Shown one piece after another: positions 7,007-16,144 of a stretch of DNA of 23,488 nucleotides; position 1 is the stretch's first letter, and the number at the start of each line of letters is the position of its first letter. The DNA comes from an uncultured Clostridia bacterium (GTDB lineage: Bacteria > Bacillota > Clostridia > Peptostreptococcales > Anaerovoracaceae), in contig CAKQHH010000025.1 of assembly GCA_934234035.1 (NCBI GenBank), forward strand, positions 1 through 23,488. The letters run 5' to 3'. The notes beneath the pieces are model-generated. The model was not told the DNA's origin and did no database searches. It was given only the letters and a program-made list of their open reading frames with translations. The translations under genes and the position numbers were made by a program.

Positions 7007-8830
7007 TTAATCCACCGTGCCGTCGGTGCGTTCGCCCCGCTCAATCCGCTCCGCCAATTCGTGCAGATATTCCCAGCGCTCCATCTTCTCGTCCAATTCC
7101 GTCTCCAAAGCGGTCTTCTGCTGCGACAAATCCGCCAGCAAGAAGGAGTCGGTGCCGTTCTGCATCATCTCCTTCTCCAGATTTCCGATTTTCTCCTCCA
7201 GCGTCTCGATGTCCTCGTCGATGGTATCGAATTCCTTCTGTTCTTTATAGGTAAAACGAAGCTTCGGCGCCCGCTGATTTCGTCCGTCACTGCTGCGGGA
7301 AACGGCCGCCCCGTCCTCGGCGGAATTTGTTTTTACCCCGGAAAGCGCCTCCTCCCGGGCCTCCTTCTCGTTCATGTACTTGCTGTAGCCGCCGGTGTAC
7401 TCCCGAATCTCCCCGCCCTCTTCGAAGGCGAAGGTCCGAATCACCAGCCGGTCCAGGAAGTACCGGTCGTGGGAGACGATGAGCACCGCCCCCGGAAAAT
7501 CGTCCAGATAATCTTCCAGCACCGTCAGGGTGTCGATGTCCAGGTCGTTGGTGGGCTCATCCAGAATCAGCACGTTGGGCGCCCGCATCAGCACCGCCAG
7601 CAGGTACAGCCGGCGACGCTCGCCGCCGGAAAGCTTTTCAATCCGCACGGAATGCATGTAGGATGGGAACAGGAATTTCTCCAGCATCTGAGAGGCGGAG
7701 AGGTATCCGTCCTTCGTCTTCACGTTCCGGGCGATTTCTTCCACGTATTTGATGACCCGCAGGTTCGGGTCCATCTCCTCCGACTCCTGAGAGAAGTATC
7801 CGATTCGCACCGTCTCCCCGATTTCCACGGAACCGGTGTCCGGCGTTACCTGCCCCATGATGATCCGGAGCAGGGTGGTTTTGCCGCATCCGTTGTTGCC
7901 TACGATACCGATTCGGTCGTTCCGAAGAATATTGTAGCTGAAATCGTGGATGTACTCCACATCTCCGTAGGATTTCCCGATGTCCTTCAGCTCGATGATC
8001 TTCTTGCCCAGCCGGGAGCTGACAGTGCCGATTTCCATCCGAGGGTCGTCAAAGGTTTCCTTGGCCGCTTCGATTTCCTGAAAACGCTGTACCCGGCTGC
8101 GGGATTTGGTGGTTCGAGCCGGTGCGGTCCAGCGAATCCATCGAAGCTCCTTCCGGTACAGGTTCGCCCGCTTCCGCTCGTTGGCTTTGGCCTGCTCCAG
8201 CCGCTCCTCCTTGGCAATCAGGTAGGCTTCGTAGTTTCCTTCATAAGAAACCAGCGCTCCCTTCTCAATCTCGCAGATGTGATTGGTCACCCGCTCCAGG
8301 AAGTACCGGTCGTGAGTAATCATCAGCACAGAGCCCTTGTAACTCTCCAGCTGCTCCTCCAACCACTCGATGATATCGTTGTCCATGTGGTTGGTGGGCT
8401 CGTCCAGAATCAGCAGGTTGGTATCCCGGCACATCACCGCCGCCATGGCCACCCGCTTCCGCTGTCCGCCGGACAATGCCTTCATCTTCCGGTCGAACAT
8501 ATTCATCCGAAGCTTGGTAAGCAGGGTTTTCACCACGTATTCCGGCACCGCCCCTTGGACGTACTCCATGGCCTGTTCCAGCACCGTGGCTTCCGGCTCA
8601 AAATCCGGATTCTGAGGCAGATACCCGATGCGAAGCTCGTTGCTCCGCAGAATCTCTCCGCCATCCTCTTCCATCGCCCCGGCGATAATCTGAAGAAGGG
8701 TGGATTTGCCGCTGCCGTTCACCCCCACCAGACCGATTTTGTCCCCCAAATGGATGCTGAGGTTGATGTCCTCCAGCAGCTGCTTCTCCGAAAAACGCTT
8801 CTGTATGTGTTTTGCTGTCAGTAATACCAT
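7007..8830 (-). CDS. ABC-F family ATP-binding protein (Uup/YdiF-like)
   Basis: A soluble double-ABC ATPase with no membrane segments, about 607 residues. The first cassette has Walker A GVNGSGKST, signature LSGGQRKR and Walker B LLILDEPTNH. The second has Walker A GNNGCGKTT, signature LSGGERRR and Walker B VLILDEPTND. Both halves are intact. Between them is the charged interdomain linker typical of ABC-F, and the last ~80 residues form a coiled coil (EEDIETLEEKIGNLEKEM), as in Uup and YdiF. ABC-F proteins act on the ribosome as translation or ribosome-assembly factors, some as antibiotic-protection proteins; nothing here shows the resistance type. The ATG at 8830 (preceded by GGAG/AAAGAG) is preferred over an upstream TTG at 8866, because the conserved LLTAKHIQKRF starts immediately after it. 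Confidence 0.9.
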   Translation of the reverse strand: MVLLTAKHIQKRFSEKQLLEDINLSIHLGDKIGLVGVNGSGKSTLLQIIAGAMEEDGGEILRSNELRIGYLPQNPDFEPEATVLEQAMEYVQGAVPEYVVKTLLTKLRMNMFDRKMKALSGGQRKRVAMAAVMCRDTNLLILDEPTNHMDNDIIEWLEEQLESYKGSVLMITHDRYFLERVTNHICEIEKGALVSYEGNYEAYLIAKEERLEQAKANERKRANLYRKELRWIRWTAPARTTKSRSRVQRFQEIEAAKETFDDPRMEIGTVSSRLGKKIIELKDIGKSYGDVEYIHDFSYNILRNDRIGIVGNNGCGKTTLLRIIMGQVTPDTGSVEIGETVRIGYFSQESEEMDPNLRVIKYVEEIARNVKTKDGYLSASQMLEKFLFPSYMHSVRIEKLSGGERRRLYLLAVLMRAPNVLILDEPTNDLDIDTLTVLEDYLDDFPGAVLIVSHDRYFLDRLVIRTFAFEEGGEIREYTGGYSKYMNEKEAREEALSGVKTNSAEDGAAVSRSSDGRNQRAPKLRFTYKEQKEFDTIDEDIETLEEKIGNLEKEMMQNGTDSFLLADLSQQKTALETELDEKMERWEYLHELAERIERGERTDGTVD

Positions 8831-8884
8831 GCTCTTTCCGCTCCAAAAATAAAATTCGTTCTGCAATGGAATCCGGCCGTTCCT

Positions 8885-9925
8885 CTAGATTCCGTAAATC
8901 GCTTCAATGCGGCGCAGGAATTCGTCCGTCAGATACGCATCCAGCTTGACGCGGGTGCTCTCATTGGTCAGCCCCTTGCCATTTTGGCGGTACTGCACCC
9001 AGGCCATCGCGCACCAGGTCAGTCCCCGCAAGCAGGTGATGACGATGAATTCCATCGTTCGCGCTCTGAGTCCTATTGTATCATATCTGTTCCCCACAGA
9101 TTCAATATATGTATCGATAAATTTCTCAATCGTTTCGTTTTCGAAAATCACGTCGGTCTTCCAGAAAGTGGTGGTAGGAGCCAGGAAGTGTCCCAGATCC
9201 TGGGCCGGGTCCGAGTACAGCGGCTTTTCCCAGTCCACCAGCCGGACTGTTCCGGTTTCCTCTTCCACCAGGAAATTGGTGTTGTTCAACTCCGTGTTCA
9301 CGCAGCACTTATAGCCGGTGTAGTCCCCGCCGTCCTGAATCCGCTTCCGGCCCTCGTCCAGCAGCCGGCGAATCCGGTTCTTTACATCCGGCGCGCCCAG
9401 CTCCGAATTCCAATAGGTGGCGAACATCTCCTCGCACTCCTCCAAAATGGCGCGGATGGGTGCCTCCGGTTCAATTAATCCGTCGGTCTCATCCACCGGA
9501 ATGCGGTGAATCTCCGCCAGGCATTTGGCCGCCTCTTCCAGCTCCGTTTCCCGGCTGTAATCCAGCGCCCGGCCCGGCAGGAAGGACATCACCAGCGCCC
9601 CCCGGGTCAGCTGTTCATCTCCGGGATAGATGTATTTCAAAACTGGAGTTCGTCCGGAGTTCTCCAGCAGCTTCAGGGCATTTCCTTCATATTCAATCTG
9701 ATTCTCCAGATGCATCTGGCTCTCGGAATTCACCCGCAGCACCAGCTTCTCTCCGGTCACCGGATGCCGGAACCGGAAGTTGATATTGTACTCTCCCTGG
9801 GCCAGCATTTCATATTCTTCCGCCGGTTCCTCCGGCAGTTTTAGCGCATTACGATAATCCGGGCTTAACGTGAGCGCACGCAAGCCCGGAATCGTATCGA
9901 TGGTCATCGATTTCTTTTTATCCAT
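8885..9925 (-). CDS. APH/choline-kinase-like phosphotransferase with an altered catalytic loop
   Basis: A protein of 346 residues with the bilobal aminoglycoside-phosphotransferase fold. The N-lobe has a nucleotide-site strand (EKLVLRVNSES, 59-69) and a conserved Glu in EYEGNALKLL. The hinge is LVMSFLPGR (111-119), and the metal-binding Asp231 lies in LVDWEKPLYSDPAQDLGHFL. The Brenner motif, usually H-x-D-L-x-x-x-N, reads NTELNNTN (210-217): His is replaced by Asn and the catalytic Asp by Glu212. It may therefore be a slow or specialised kinase, or non-catalytic. Substrates in this superfamily include small amines, sugars and nucleosides; I cannot assign one. Its ATG lies 4 bases after the stop of the preceding gene, with CGGAG as ribosome-binding site, so the two are coupled. 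Confidence 0.75.
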   Translation of the reverse strand: MDKKKSMTIDTIPGLRALTLSPDYRNALKLPEEPAEEYEMLAQGEYNINFRFRHPVTGEKLVLRVNSESQMHLENQIEYEGNALKLLENSGRTPVLKYIYPGDEQLTRGALVMSFLPGRALDYSRETELEEAAKCLAEIHRIPVDETDGLIEPEAPIRAILEECEEMFATYWNSELGAPDVKNRIRRLLDEGRKRIQDGGDYTGYKCCVNTELNNTNFLVEEETGTVRLVDWEKPLYSDPAQDLGHFLAPTTTFWKTDVIFENETIEKFIDTYIESVGNRYDTIGLRARTMEFIVITCLRGLTWCAMAWVQYRQNGKGLTNESTRVKLDAYLTDEFLRRIEAIYGI

Positions 9926-9929
9926 TGTA

Positions 9930-10370
9930 TTACTCCGAAATCACTTTCTTCAAAACCTCCACCACATCGCAGCAGATTGCCGGACATAGGTTGAACAGCA
10001 GGTTCTCTTCGTTGATCTTCTTGCCGCCTTCCGGGGTGGAAATGTCCGCACCCAGCAGTTCCTTGCACTGGAAACCCTGGGAATGCTTCTCCCCGAAGAG
10101 CTCATTGAACCGCAGCATCTTCTGAAGCATCTGTCCCTTCTGCACATCGTCCCCCTCTTCGTCGTGGCCGTAAATCAGACCAATCACGTTATATGCCGCC
10201 AGCACCGCGCCGCAGGTCTCACCCCGCATCATTCCGGCCGCATAGCAGGCGCTCATCTTCCGCAGCTGGGAAAGGGAATATCCGGTTTCCTCTTCGAACT
10301 GTCCGGCCACCACCTGTCCGCAATCGATTCCGTTCTTGAAATTCTCCGCTACTGTCTCTTTGGTCATCAT
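9930..10370 (-). CDS. C_GCAxxG_C_C family protein
   Basis: A small cytoplasmic protein of 146 residues belonging to the cysteine-rich family named for its spaced motif (C, GCAxxG, C, C). The cysteines lie in IDCGQ, SACYAAG, ETCGAV, FQCKE and LCPAICC. The central motif, usually GCAxxG, is ACYAAG here. The family is common in anaerobes and is suspected to bind metal or an iron-sulfur cluster; its function is not established. The start is placed at the first ATG of an ATGATG pair, at 10370, 6 bases after GAGGAG. A TTG at 10394 would extend the frame but has no ribosome-binding site. It is the first gene of the seven-gene operon. The 70 bases upstream are AT-rich, with TATAAG at 10398-10403 as a poor -10 candidate. 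Confidence 0.8.
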   Translation of the reverse strand: MMTKETVAENFKNGIDCGQVVAGQFEEETGYSLSQLRKMSACYAAGMMRGETCGAVLAAYNVIGLIYGHDEEGDDVQKGQMLQKMLRFNELFGEKHSQGFQCKELLGADISTPEGGKKINEENLLFNLCPAICCDVVEVLKKVISE

Positions 10371-10440
10371 CTCATTCTCCTCATTTCGTTGCAACTTATA
10401 TTGTTGGAATTATTTCATTTTCATGTCCGCCGTCATTATA

Positions 10441-11616
10441 TCATTGGGAGATGTCGTCTATCAACGCTTTCATCCGCTCAATGCCCCGGCGGAAGTCAAA
10501 CTCTTCTTTAAGCTTGTCCTGATTCTTCATCACGTTGGCTTTCAGCTCATCGTACCGCTCATCCATCTCCTTCATGCAGTGAACGAATTCTTCCTCGTTC
10601 CGGTAGAACAGCACCATGTCGCCGTAGTTCCGCTCGAAGGACTCCGTCCAATCGCAGATCATGGGAGTCCCGCAGAGGAGCACTTCCGGGAAGCGGTTGT
10701 TCATCATTTCCGATTCCAGCATATCCGCAAAATGATCGTTTAACGAGAATCGGGCATTCCGGTACAATTCCGGCAAATCTTTATAATCAATCCGACCATG
10801 AAGGTGGACGAACATGCTGTTCGCATAGAATTTATCCCAGCCTTCCCCCCATACGTCCACCTCAATTCCGTTATCGTTGCACCAGCGAATGCAGTCTCGA
10901 GGGTACTTACGCTGAATAATGTTTCCGATAAAAACACAATTGTACTTCGGTTGTGCGGGAGCATCGGATGGGTAGAATGAATCCGTGTCCGTCAGCATCG
11001 GCACAAACGCTACCGGAATATCCGTCATCTGCTGCAGCATTTTCTGGTGGGTTTCCGATGTGGTCATTACCAAATCGTACAACGCCAGCTCTTCTGCTGT
11101 TATCTTATCCGGGAAACAATTAATCCACATGACGAACTTTGTGTTCTCATCTCGGCGATCCGGGTGGAAATATCGGTAGCCATGAATTAATACCACGACG
11201 TCCGCATTGATGCTGCAATTCCAATCTTCGTAACAGTCAATAAGAACGTAATAACCCGCTTCTTCGAAATATCGTTTTAAAACGTCGCAGTAGGCATAAT
11301 CGACACTCTTTGCCCCCCGTCTTTCCAGAGCCGGACATTTGATTACAAGGATTTCTTTTCCCTTCGCCAGCCGCTGCACTTCCGCTTTCTTACGTTCCCA
11401 TATATCTCTTCTTCGAAATTCCGTCTTTAATTCATCTCTCAATCGATTTATTTCTTTGGTGTTTGCTTTCAGGTCATTTCTTAATTGCTCTATTTCTTTG
11501 GATTGCTGTTCTTCTATGCTTTTCAAAGAACGCACAGAATTTCGAAGCTGATCCAACCGTATGTTGGACAATCCCGCTCGACTTCGTATTTCTTCAATCT
11601 TTTTTCTGAGTCCCAC
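10441..11616 (-). CDS. CgeB-like glycosyltransferase (GT-B fold) with N-terminal coiled coil
   Basis: A protein of 391 residues. Residues 18-85 are a heptad-rich coiled coil (SIEEQQSKEIEQLRNDL...). This is followed by a GT-B type glycosyltransferase. The acceptor half begins at EILVIKCPALERRGAKS. The nucleotide-sugar half contains CVFIGN (227-232), VDVWGEGW and the family-typical block YKDLPELYRNARFSLN with EVLLCGTPMICDW (about 278-323). Such proteins (CgeB/DUF3880-like) occur in surface-polysaccharide and spore-coat loci. The coiled coil may tether it to a synthase complex. The start is a GTG at 11616, 5 bases after AGGAGA, inside the 3' end of the upstream LicD gene (23-base overlap), indicating coupled translation. 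Codon use is more AT-rich than in the genes to the left. The transferred sugar is unknown. Confidence 0.78.
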   Translation of the reverse strand: MGLRKKIEEIRSRAGLSNIRLDQLRNSVRSLKSIEEQQSKEIEQLRNDLKANTKEINRLRDELKTEFRRRDIWERKKAEVQRLAKGKEILVIKCPALERRGAKSVDYAYCDVLKRYFEEAGYYVLIDCYEDWNCSINADVVVLIHGYRYFHPDRRDENTKFVMWINCFPDKITAEELALYDLVMTTSETHQKMLQQMTDIPVAFVPMLTDTDSFYPSDAPAQPKYNCVFIGNIIQRKYPRDCIRWCNDNGIEVDVWGEGWDKFYANSMFVHLHGRIDYKDLPELYRNARFSLNDHFADMLESEMMNNRFPEVLLCGTPMICDWTESFERNYGDMVLFYRNEEEFVHCMKEMDERYDELKANVMKNQDKLKEEFDFRRGIERMKALIDDISQ

Positions 11617-13258
11617 ACTGTTCTCCTATATATATTTTTCCTGTTTCCACCTCTACCAGATTATGACCCCTTTGTTGGTGCGGCAAGGGTTCTTCTTCAT
11701 AATCACCATACTGGTCTCTTAGAAATATTTCCGGGCGGTGGACAATCCGAGTTTCCACACCGTCGAACTTCACTCTTCGAGTCGGAAAAATCGTATCCAG
11801 CTCCCCGCCGCTATATTGAGGCACAAAGCTTGCCACATACTGCAGATTCAGGCATTCTGCCTTATCATTATATTGTTGAACGAATTTATCAAACTTTCGT
11901 TGCGTTATTCCCAGCGGTGTGTGACGAAACAGCCATCTTCGCAGATTTCCGAATCGATAATTCGCTTCATCCCTCATTGTCTCCACATCTCCGATAGTCG
12001 GATTCGGTTTCGCTCGATTGGCAACATAGTTGTGCTTTTTTGCCCTCTTCTCAACTTCTAATCGATGCGTTCTGCGATCTTCCGGCGAATTCGGCACATA
12101 ATCAAATGGAAAGATATCAATTCCAATTCCCTTGTGGAACTCTCTTCCATTCGACCAGGCTGTTTCATATACCGTATCTTTTCGTCTTAACTTGATATAT
12201 AAATACGGCATATGGGGATCGTTTTCCCTGGTCTGAAGAAAGAACCTTTCTTTATCCAAGTATTGATCTGCACATCGTTTGAATCGCTCGTAATCACTTC
12301 GCAACATACCACAGTCGATATCATCGTCCCATGGAATAAACCCACCGTATCGCTGATATCCCAGAAGAGATCCCCCGCACAGAAAGTAATCAACATTCAT
12401 CTTTGTGCACACTCGTTCCATTTCTTCCAGAATTTCCAGTTCCACCGGATGCAGGGCTTCACTTTCTCTCCGGTACTGTTCCATATCAAGGTCTGTCCAC
12501 GGCGTGACATCAAATGGAATCGGCATAGATTTCTGTCCTAGGAGTGTCTCCTGAAGTGGAAACAGCTGTATCTCGTTGATAATCTTGGTTTTCTTCCCCA
12601 CTACTCGCTGATAAAAAACACTGTCCGTGTGGTTGTACTTCTGCGCCAACTGATTCAAACGCCCATATGTTTTTTCTGAACTCCGAAAGCCGTACAGCAG
12701 CTGCTTTAGTACAAATTTAATAAATGACTTTCCATTCACCGCCACATATTCTTTTTGTCCAATAATGCGCCTCAAGCACCGATTTTTTCTTTCTGTTTTT
12801 CGATAAAAAGCGATTCTTGTATCTGCCGCCATCGGAACCTTATCAAATGGGCTCACACGAAGTGAAATCCAATTCTCCAGCTCCACATTTTCTGCCTTAA
12901 TAACGACTTTCTGCTCAATATAGAAATAAGGAGATTTATGTTTTTTTCGCTTATCCCCAACCGGTGTTGTTCGCACTTGAAAATTCAATTCATCCGCATA
13001 TTTCTCAGCATTTCGAATAAATCTTTCATAATCCTTTCGAAGCATTCCGACCTCATACACATCATCCCAGCAATAATCCGGCAGAGTATGATAGTGAACA
13101 CCATATACCAGCAAATCACCAAATGCAAAAAAATGCAAGCCTTCCCGTTGGCAAATGGTCTCCATCACAGATAACAGTTTGCCAATACTTTCTGTCATTT
13201 GGCTTCCTGAAATGGTTATGTTCAGATTATCCGATATATCATTTCTAAATGATTCCAT
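11594..13258 (-). CDS. Tandem LicD-family protein, first domain degenerate
   Basis: LicD proteins transfer phosphocholine or other phospho-substituents from a CDP-donor onto surface glycans. This 554-residue protein has two LicD-type halves. The C-terminal half (about 270-535) is canonical: GGSLLGYQRYGGFIPWDDDID (295-315) followed by CGMLRSDYERF, IDIFPFDYVP and a final IFPTRRVKFDG block. The N-terminal half (about 25-255) repeats the same order: GDLLVYGVHYHTLPDYCWDDVYEVGMLRKDYERF, RVSPFDKVP and LFPLQETLLG. It has lost the acidic motif (WDDDID to WDDVYEV) and the IDIFPFD aspartate (now LRVSPFD). I infer a structural or acceptor-binding first domain and an active second one. The start at 13258 follows AAAGG. 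It sits 16 bases after the GT2-TagF gene, in the same operon. Confidence 0.82.
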   Translation of the reverse strand: MESFRNDISDNLNITISGSQMTESIGKLLSVMETICQREGLHFFAFGDLLVYGVHYHTLPDYCWDDVYEVGMLRKDYERFIRNAEKYADELNFQVRTTPVGDKRKKHKSPYFYIEQKVVIKAENVELENWISLRVSPFDKVPMAADTRIAFYRKTERKNRCLRRIIGQKEYVAVNGKSFIKFVLKQLLYGFRSSEKTYGRLNQLAQKYNHTDSVFYQRVVGKKTKIINEIQLFPLQETLLGQKSMPIPFDVTPWTDLDMEQYRRESEALHPVELEILEEMERVCTKMNVDYFLCGGSLLGYQRYGGFIPWDDDIDCGMLRSDYERFKRCADQYLDKERFFLQTRENDPHMPYLYIKLRRKDTVYETAWSNGREFHKGIGIDIFPFDYVPNSPEDRRTHRLEVEKRAKKHNYVANRAKPNPTIGDVETMRDEANYRFGNLRRWLFRHTPLGITQRKFDKFVQQYNDKAECLNLQYVASFVPQYSGGELDTIFPTRRVKFDGVETRIVHRPEIFLRDQYGDYEEEPLPHQQRGHNLVEVETGKIYIGEQCGTQKKD

Positions 13259-13274
13259 TCTATACCTTTCTTCG

Positions 13275-16007
13275 TTATACTTCCTTCAATGCTTCGTATA
13301 TCCGATCTCGTTGACGATTATCCTTATACATAAAAAACCCTTGCATTTTTTGCAAATAACGAGGATTCATTGGTGCATCCATCATTTCAATCAATTGATC
13401 CACCGCATCCTCTTCGTTCTGAACGAATGGACCAAACCCCTCTTCTAACGGTAAATCCAATCTGCAATAGCCACTCATTCCGGATTTAAAGAAATCATAA
13501 TCCGGTACGAAATACATGATTTTTCTGCTCAAGTACACAAAGTCAAAAACAAATGATGAGAAATCCGTAATGAATATTTCATAGTCTGTAGCATTTATAT
13601 CATCCGTAATCAGATTCACTCTCCTCGATTCTGTTCGTATGGTGCTGTTGTATCCTTTAAAAATAGGATGCAGTTGTATGTCTAAAGTATACCCATGTGC
13701 TTCCAGTGCTTTGTCCAATCGATCATCATTTATAAACCGCATAACCGATTTATAAAAACTCGAATTCACAAATCCGTCCACATCACTAACCCAATCATTT
13801 TCTTTCCGATCTATTAAATATCGTCTCCATGTTGGGGCGTACAGTATCTTCTTTCTAGGTTTTTGACTCAAATCAATGCAATCATATCTCGGCATTCCGG
13901 CCTGGATGAGATGATTTCGATCAAATCCATAATTTTCAATGAGGTTTTCCTCTTCATAATAAGTCGATATCACTTCCTTATCGATTTTCACCCTATCCAG
14001 AGAGTAGTGCCACGGAAGATGTGCATGTAATACTCCATGTTGGAGATAAACAGTCTTCGGAAAATTCAACACATAGCTATATTTCTTGAAAGCTTTCATC
14101 TCCATCGGTAAATAAGTATATTCTTCTGCAAACGACATAATAATCCATTCTGCCATTAGAAACAAATTCACATGTTTTCGGGATCCAAAACGAACAATAT
14201 GCTTTTGAAGTGCCGCCGGAAACTCTTTCTTTCTCTCCTTAAAATCATCGCCATCCAGAATATAGAAACGTTGAATTCCATCATTTTTATATACATCGTG
14301 TTCGAATTGATAGAAGCTATTATCTTTTAGAACATTTTTACAGTCATAGTATAGCCAAATCGGGGAAGTTCTCTTCTTTTTCGCTTCTAATCGATATTGC
14401 TTTATTGCGGAACCGATATCTTCGAGTGCGATTTTTTGAAATAGCCAAAGTTTTCTCTTCGCAGCATCTGCGGAATTGAGATTAAGATCCCTCACGATAA
14501 ATCCATTCGCACGAAAACTGTATCTGAGTTCTTTTTTATCTCTTATTAGAGAATCATTGCGTCTGCGTCTGAAGGGCACTCGATTGCTAAAGTGCATATC
14601 CGTCTCATATCGTTCCCCATTTGCTATTACGACAAACCTAAACTTTTTTATTACGGTAGTATCGATACTTACTTCGAAATTATAGAATTGATTGGTGATT
14701 TCATGCGTGTGAAACCGGCTCCTGGAACTTGGCTTTAAAGGCACCGGAATCATTCGATCGCCCAAACCGCATAAAACCTGCAAAGAAACATCTTCCACGA
14801 TACTGGAATATAAGGGTTTTAACGTTCCGGAAAGTTTGATATCGTTTCCCTCCACGCGACACTGTTCAATTGTTAAATGCACGTTCTTTTCAGAAACTGC
14901 TAAACCATTATTACAAAATACGTCGATGCGTTTCTTGCCAAATTCTACATGACAGTTGTTGGATTTCTTTTTCGAAAGCCAGTATAAGCGATGCTCCCGT
15001 AGTACATTCGGATGATTAATAATAATCTCATTATCACATCGACGCAGCAACTTAACAATTCTATTCCACGCCTCATGATACCGTGCCTCATCATAGTGAT
15101 ATGGCAGCAGTTTATTGGCTCTCAACTTCCAGTTGAGATCACTTATATACAAAGCTTGAATATAGTATGGAACATGTTCTGAAAACTCGGAAAACTCCCT
15201 CTCCCATAATTTCATCGAGTGCTCAAAAAGATAGTATGAATACAACATCTTATTTGTAGTGCTGTTGCTGCTTTGCACATAATAATACTCAGCATTATCA
15301 CAATACCCAATCTTTTGTTTTTCCTTCAGCGTGTCAATATTATATTTCTGATCTTCGTGGTAAAATAAATTTTCTGAAAAAAGCACATTCTTCTCAAATT
15401 TATTCTTTACGCAAGTGTTCATCGTTGTATGACATATGAATGAATTTTCCGGTTCGGTCAAGTCATACACGCCCTGGGATTTTAACACTTCATATCGAAA
15501 ATGCAGGTCTTGTTCCTCTCCATCCTTGATTGGAATAATCTTATATGTGACAACATCAATCTCATCATAGTGCCGGTCGAAAAAATTACATACGCTTTCA
15601 ATTGTATTCTTACCTAGATAATCATCCGGATCTAAGTACATTAAGTATTTTCCGGTTGCGTGTTTGATGCCGTAATTTCTTGCTTGTGCGGGTCCACCGT
15701 TCTCCTTCGTATAACACTTAAAATTGCTGTATTTCTCCGAGTACCGCTTCATTATGTCCAAAGAATTGTCTTCTGAACCATCGTCAATCATCAGAACTTC
15801 CACCATCTGTGGGTCAATGCTCTGATTCAAAATGGACCGGAAGCAGGTATCCAGCCATTCTGCCATATTATATATAGGAATGATTAGCGATACTCTATAA
15901 TCACAGTTATTGGTGTTTTCTATTTCTCTCCGCAGATTTGTCCCGTTCATTGCACTCCATGTTATCCATTTATTATCACGACTCGGTTCTTCATAATTAA
16001 GTCCCAC
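13275..16007 (-). CDS. Bifunctional GT2 glycosyltransferase / CDP-glycerol glycerophosphotransferase (TagF-like)
   Basis: A 910-residue fusion. Residues 37-300 are a family-2 glycosyltransferase: VSLIIPIYN, DDGSEDN (Asp75-Asp76), GGPAQARN and the metal-binding DPDD (126-129), plus a likely base in YHEDQ (216-220). After a linker of about 230 residues, the C-terminal half (roughly 540-905) is a TagF/TarF glycerophosphotransferase: LYYDCKN, YLQHG, LYAPTWRRY, IQLHPIFK and ITDFSSFVFDFVYL. Such fusions make or modify teichoic-acid-like or phosphoglycerol-containing surface polymers at the cytoplasmic face of the membrane. The start is uncertain: a GTG at 16007 with a poor ribosome-binding site, or an ATG at 15950 with GGAG only 4 bases away; both precede the GT2 domain. 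The sequence is strongly AT-rich, unlike the core genes. It is the first gene of the three-gene cassette. Confidence 0.87.
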   Translation of the reverse strand: MGLNYEEPSRDNKWITWSAMNGTNLRREIENTNNCDYRVSLIIPIYNMAEWLDTCFRSILNQSIDPQMVEVLMIDDGSEDNSLDIMKRYSEKYSNFKCYTKENGGPAQARNYGIKHATGKYLMYLDPDDYLGKNTIESVCNFFDRHYDEIDVVTYKIIPIKDGEEQDLHFRYEVLKSQGVYDLTEPENSFICHTTMNTCVKNKFEKNVLFSENLFYHEDQKYNIDTLKEKQKIGYCDNAEYYYVQSSNSTTNKMLYSYYLFEHSMKLWEREFSEFSEHVPYYIQALYISDLNWKLRANKLLPYHYDEARYHEAWNRIVKLLRRCDNEIIINHPNVLREHRLYWLSKKKSNNCHVEFGKKRIDVFCNNGLAVSEKNVHLTIEQCRVEGNDIKLSGTLKPLYSSIVEDVSLQVLCGLGDRMIPVPLKPSSRSRFHTHEITNQFYNFEVSIDTTVIKKFRFVVIANGERYETDMHFSNRVPFRRRRNDSLIRDKKELRYSFRANGFIVRDLNLNSADAAKRKLWLFQKIALEDIGSAIKQYRLEAKKKRTSPIWLYYDCKNVLKDNSFYQFEHDVYKNDGIQRFYILDGDDFKERKKEFPAALQKHIVRFGSRKHVNLFLMAEWIIMSFAEEYTYLPMEMKAFKKYSYVLNFPKTVYLQHGVLHAHLPWHYSLDRVKIDKEVISTYYEEENLIENYGFDRNHLIQAGMPRYDCIDLSQKPRKKILYAPTWRRYLIDRKENDWVSDVDGFVNSSFYKSVMRFINDDRLDKALEAHGYTLDIQLHPIFKGYNSTIRTESRRVNLITDDINATDYEIFITDFSSFVFDFVYLSRKIMYFVPDYDFFKSGMSGYCRLDLPLEEGFGPFVQNEEDAVDQLIEMMDAPMNPRYLQKMQGFFMYKDNRQRDRIYEALKEV

Positions 16008-16039
16008 AGCCTACAATACATAATTCTCATACATAGTTT

Positions 16040-16045
16040 ATTATA
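16040..16045 (-). promoter_or_regulatory. -10 element upstream of the surface-polymer cassette
   Basis: A perfect TATAAT on the minus strand ends about 32 bases before the GTG at 16007. No clear -35 is present at 17 bases. The rest of 16008-16144 is AT-rich and gene-free apart from the repeat at 16079-16107. Confidence 0.4.
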
Positions 16046-16078
16046 CACTATAAGTTTTCTTATCTTGTCTTTTTCATG

Positions 16079-16107
16079 AACGTATAGTTTTTTTCAATAC
16101 TTCACTA
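16079..16107. repeat. Direct repeat, left copy (29 bp)
   Basis: AACGTATAGTT, a T-run, then CAATACTTCACTA. The same sequence, one base shorter in the T-run and with one substitution, occurs at 17620-17647 in the same orientation. The two copies flank the AAA/DUF4143 ATPase gene and its control region. Confidence 0.8.
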
Positions 16108-16144
16108 TATCGCTACATCCTATAACAACTCTCTCCTTTCTTGC

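Noticed and set aside
6935..8824. A 629-codon open frame on the plus strand
   Set aside because: Antisense of the ABC-F gene and part of the 63-residue gene; no domain or ribosome-binding site.
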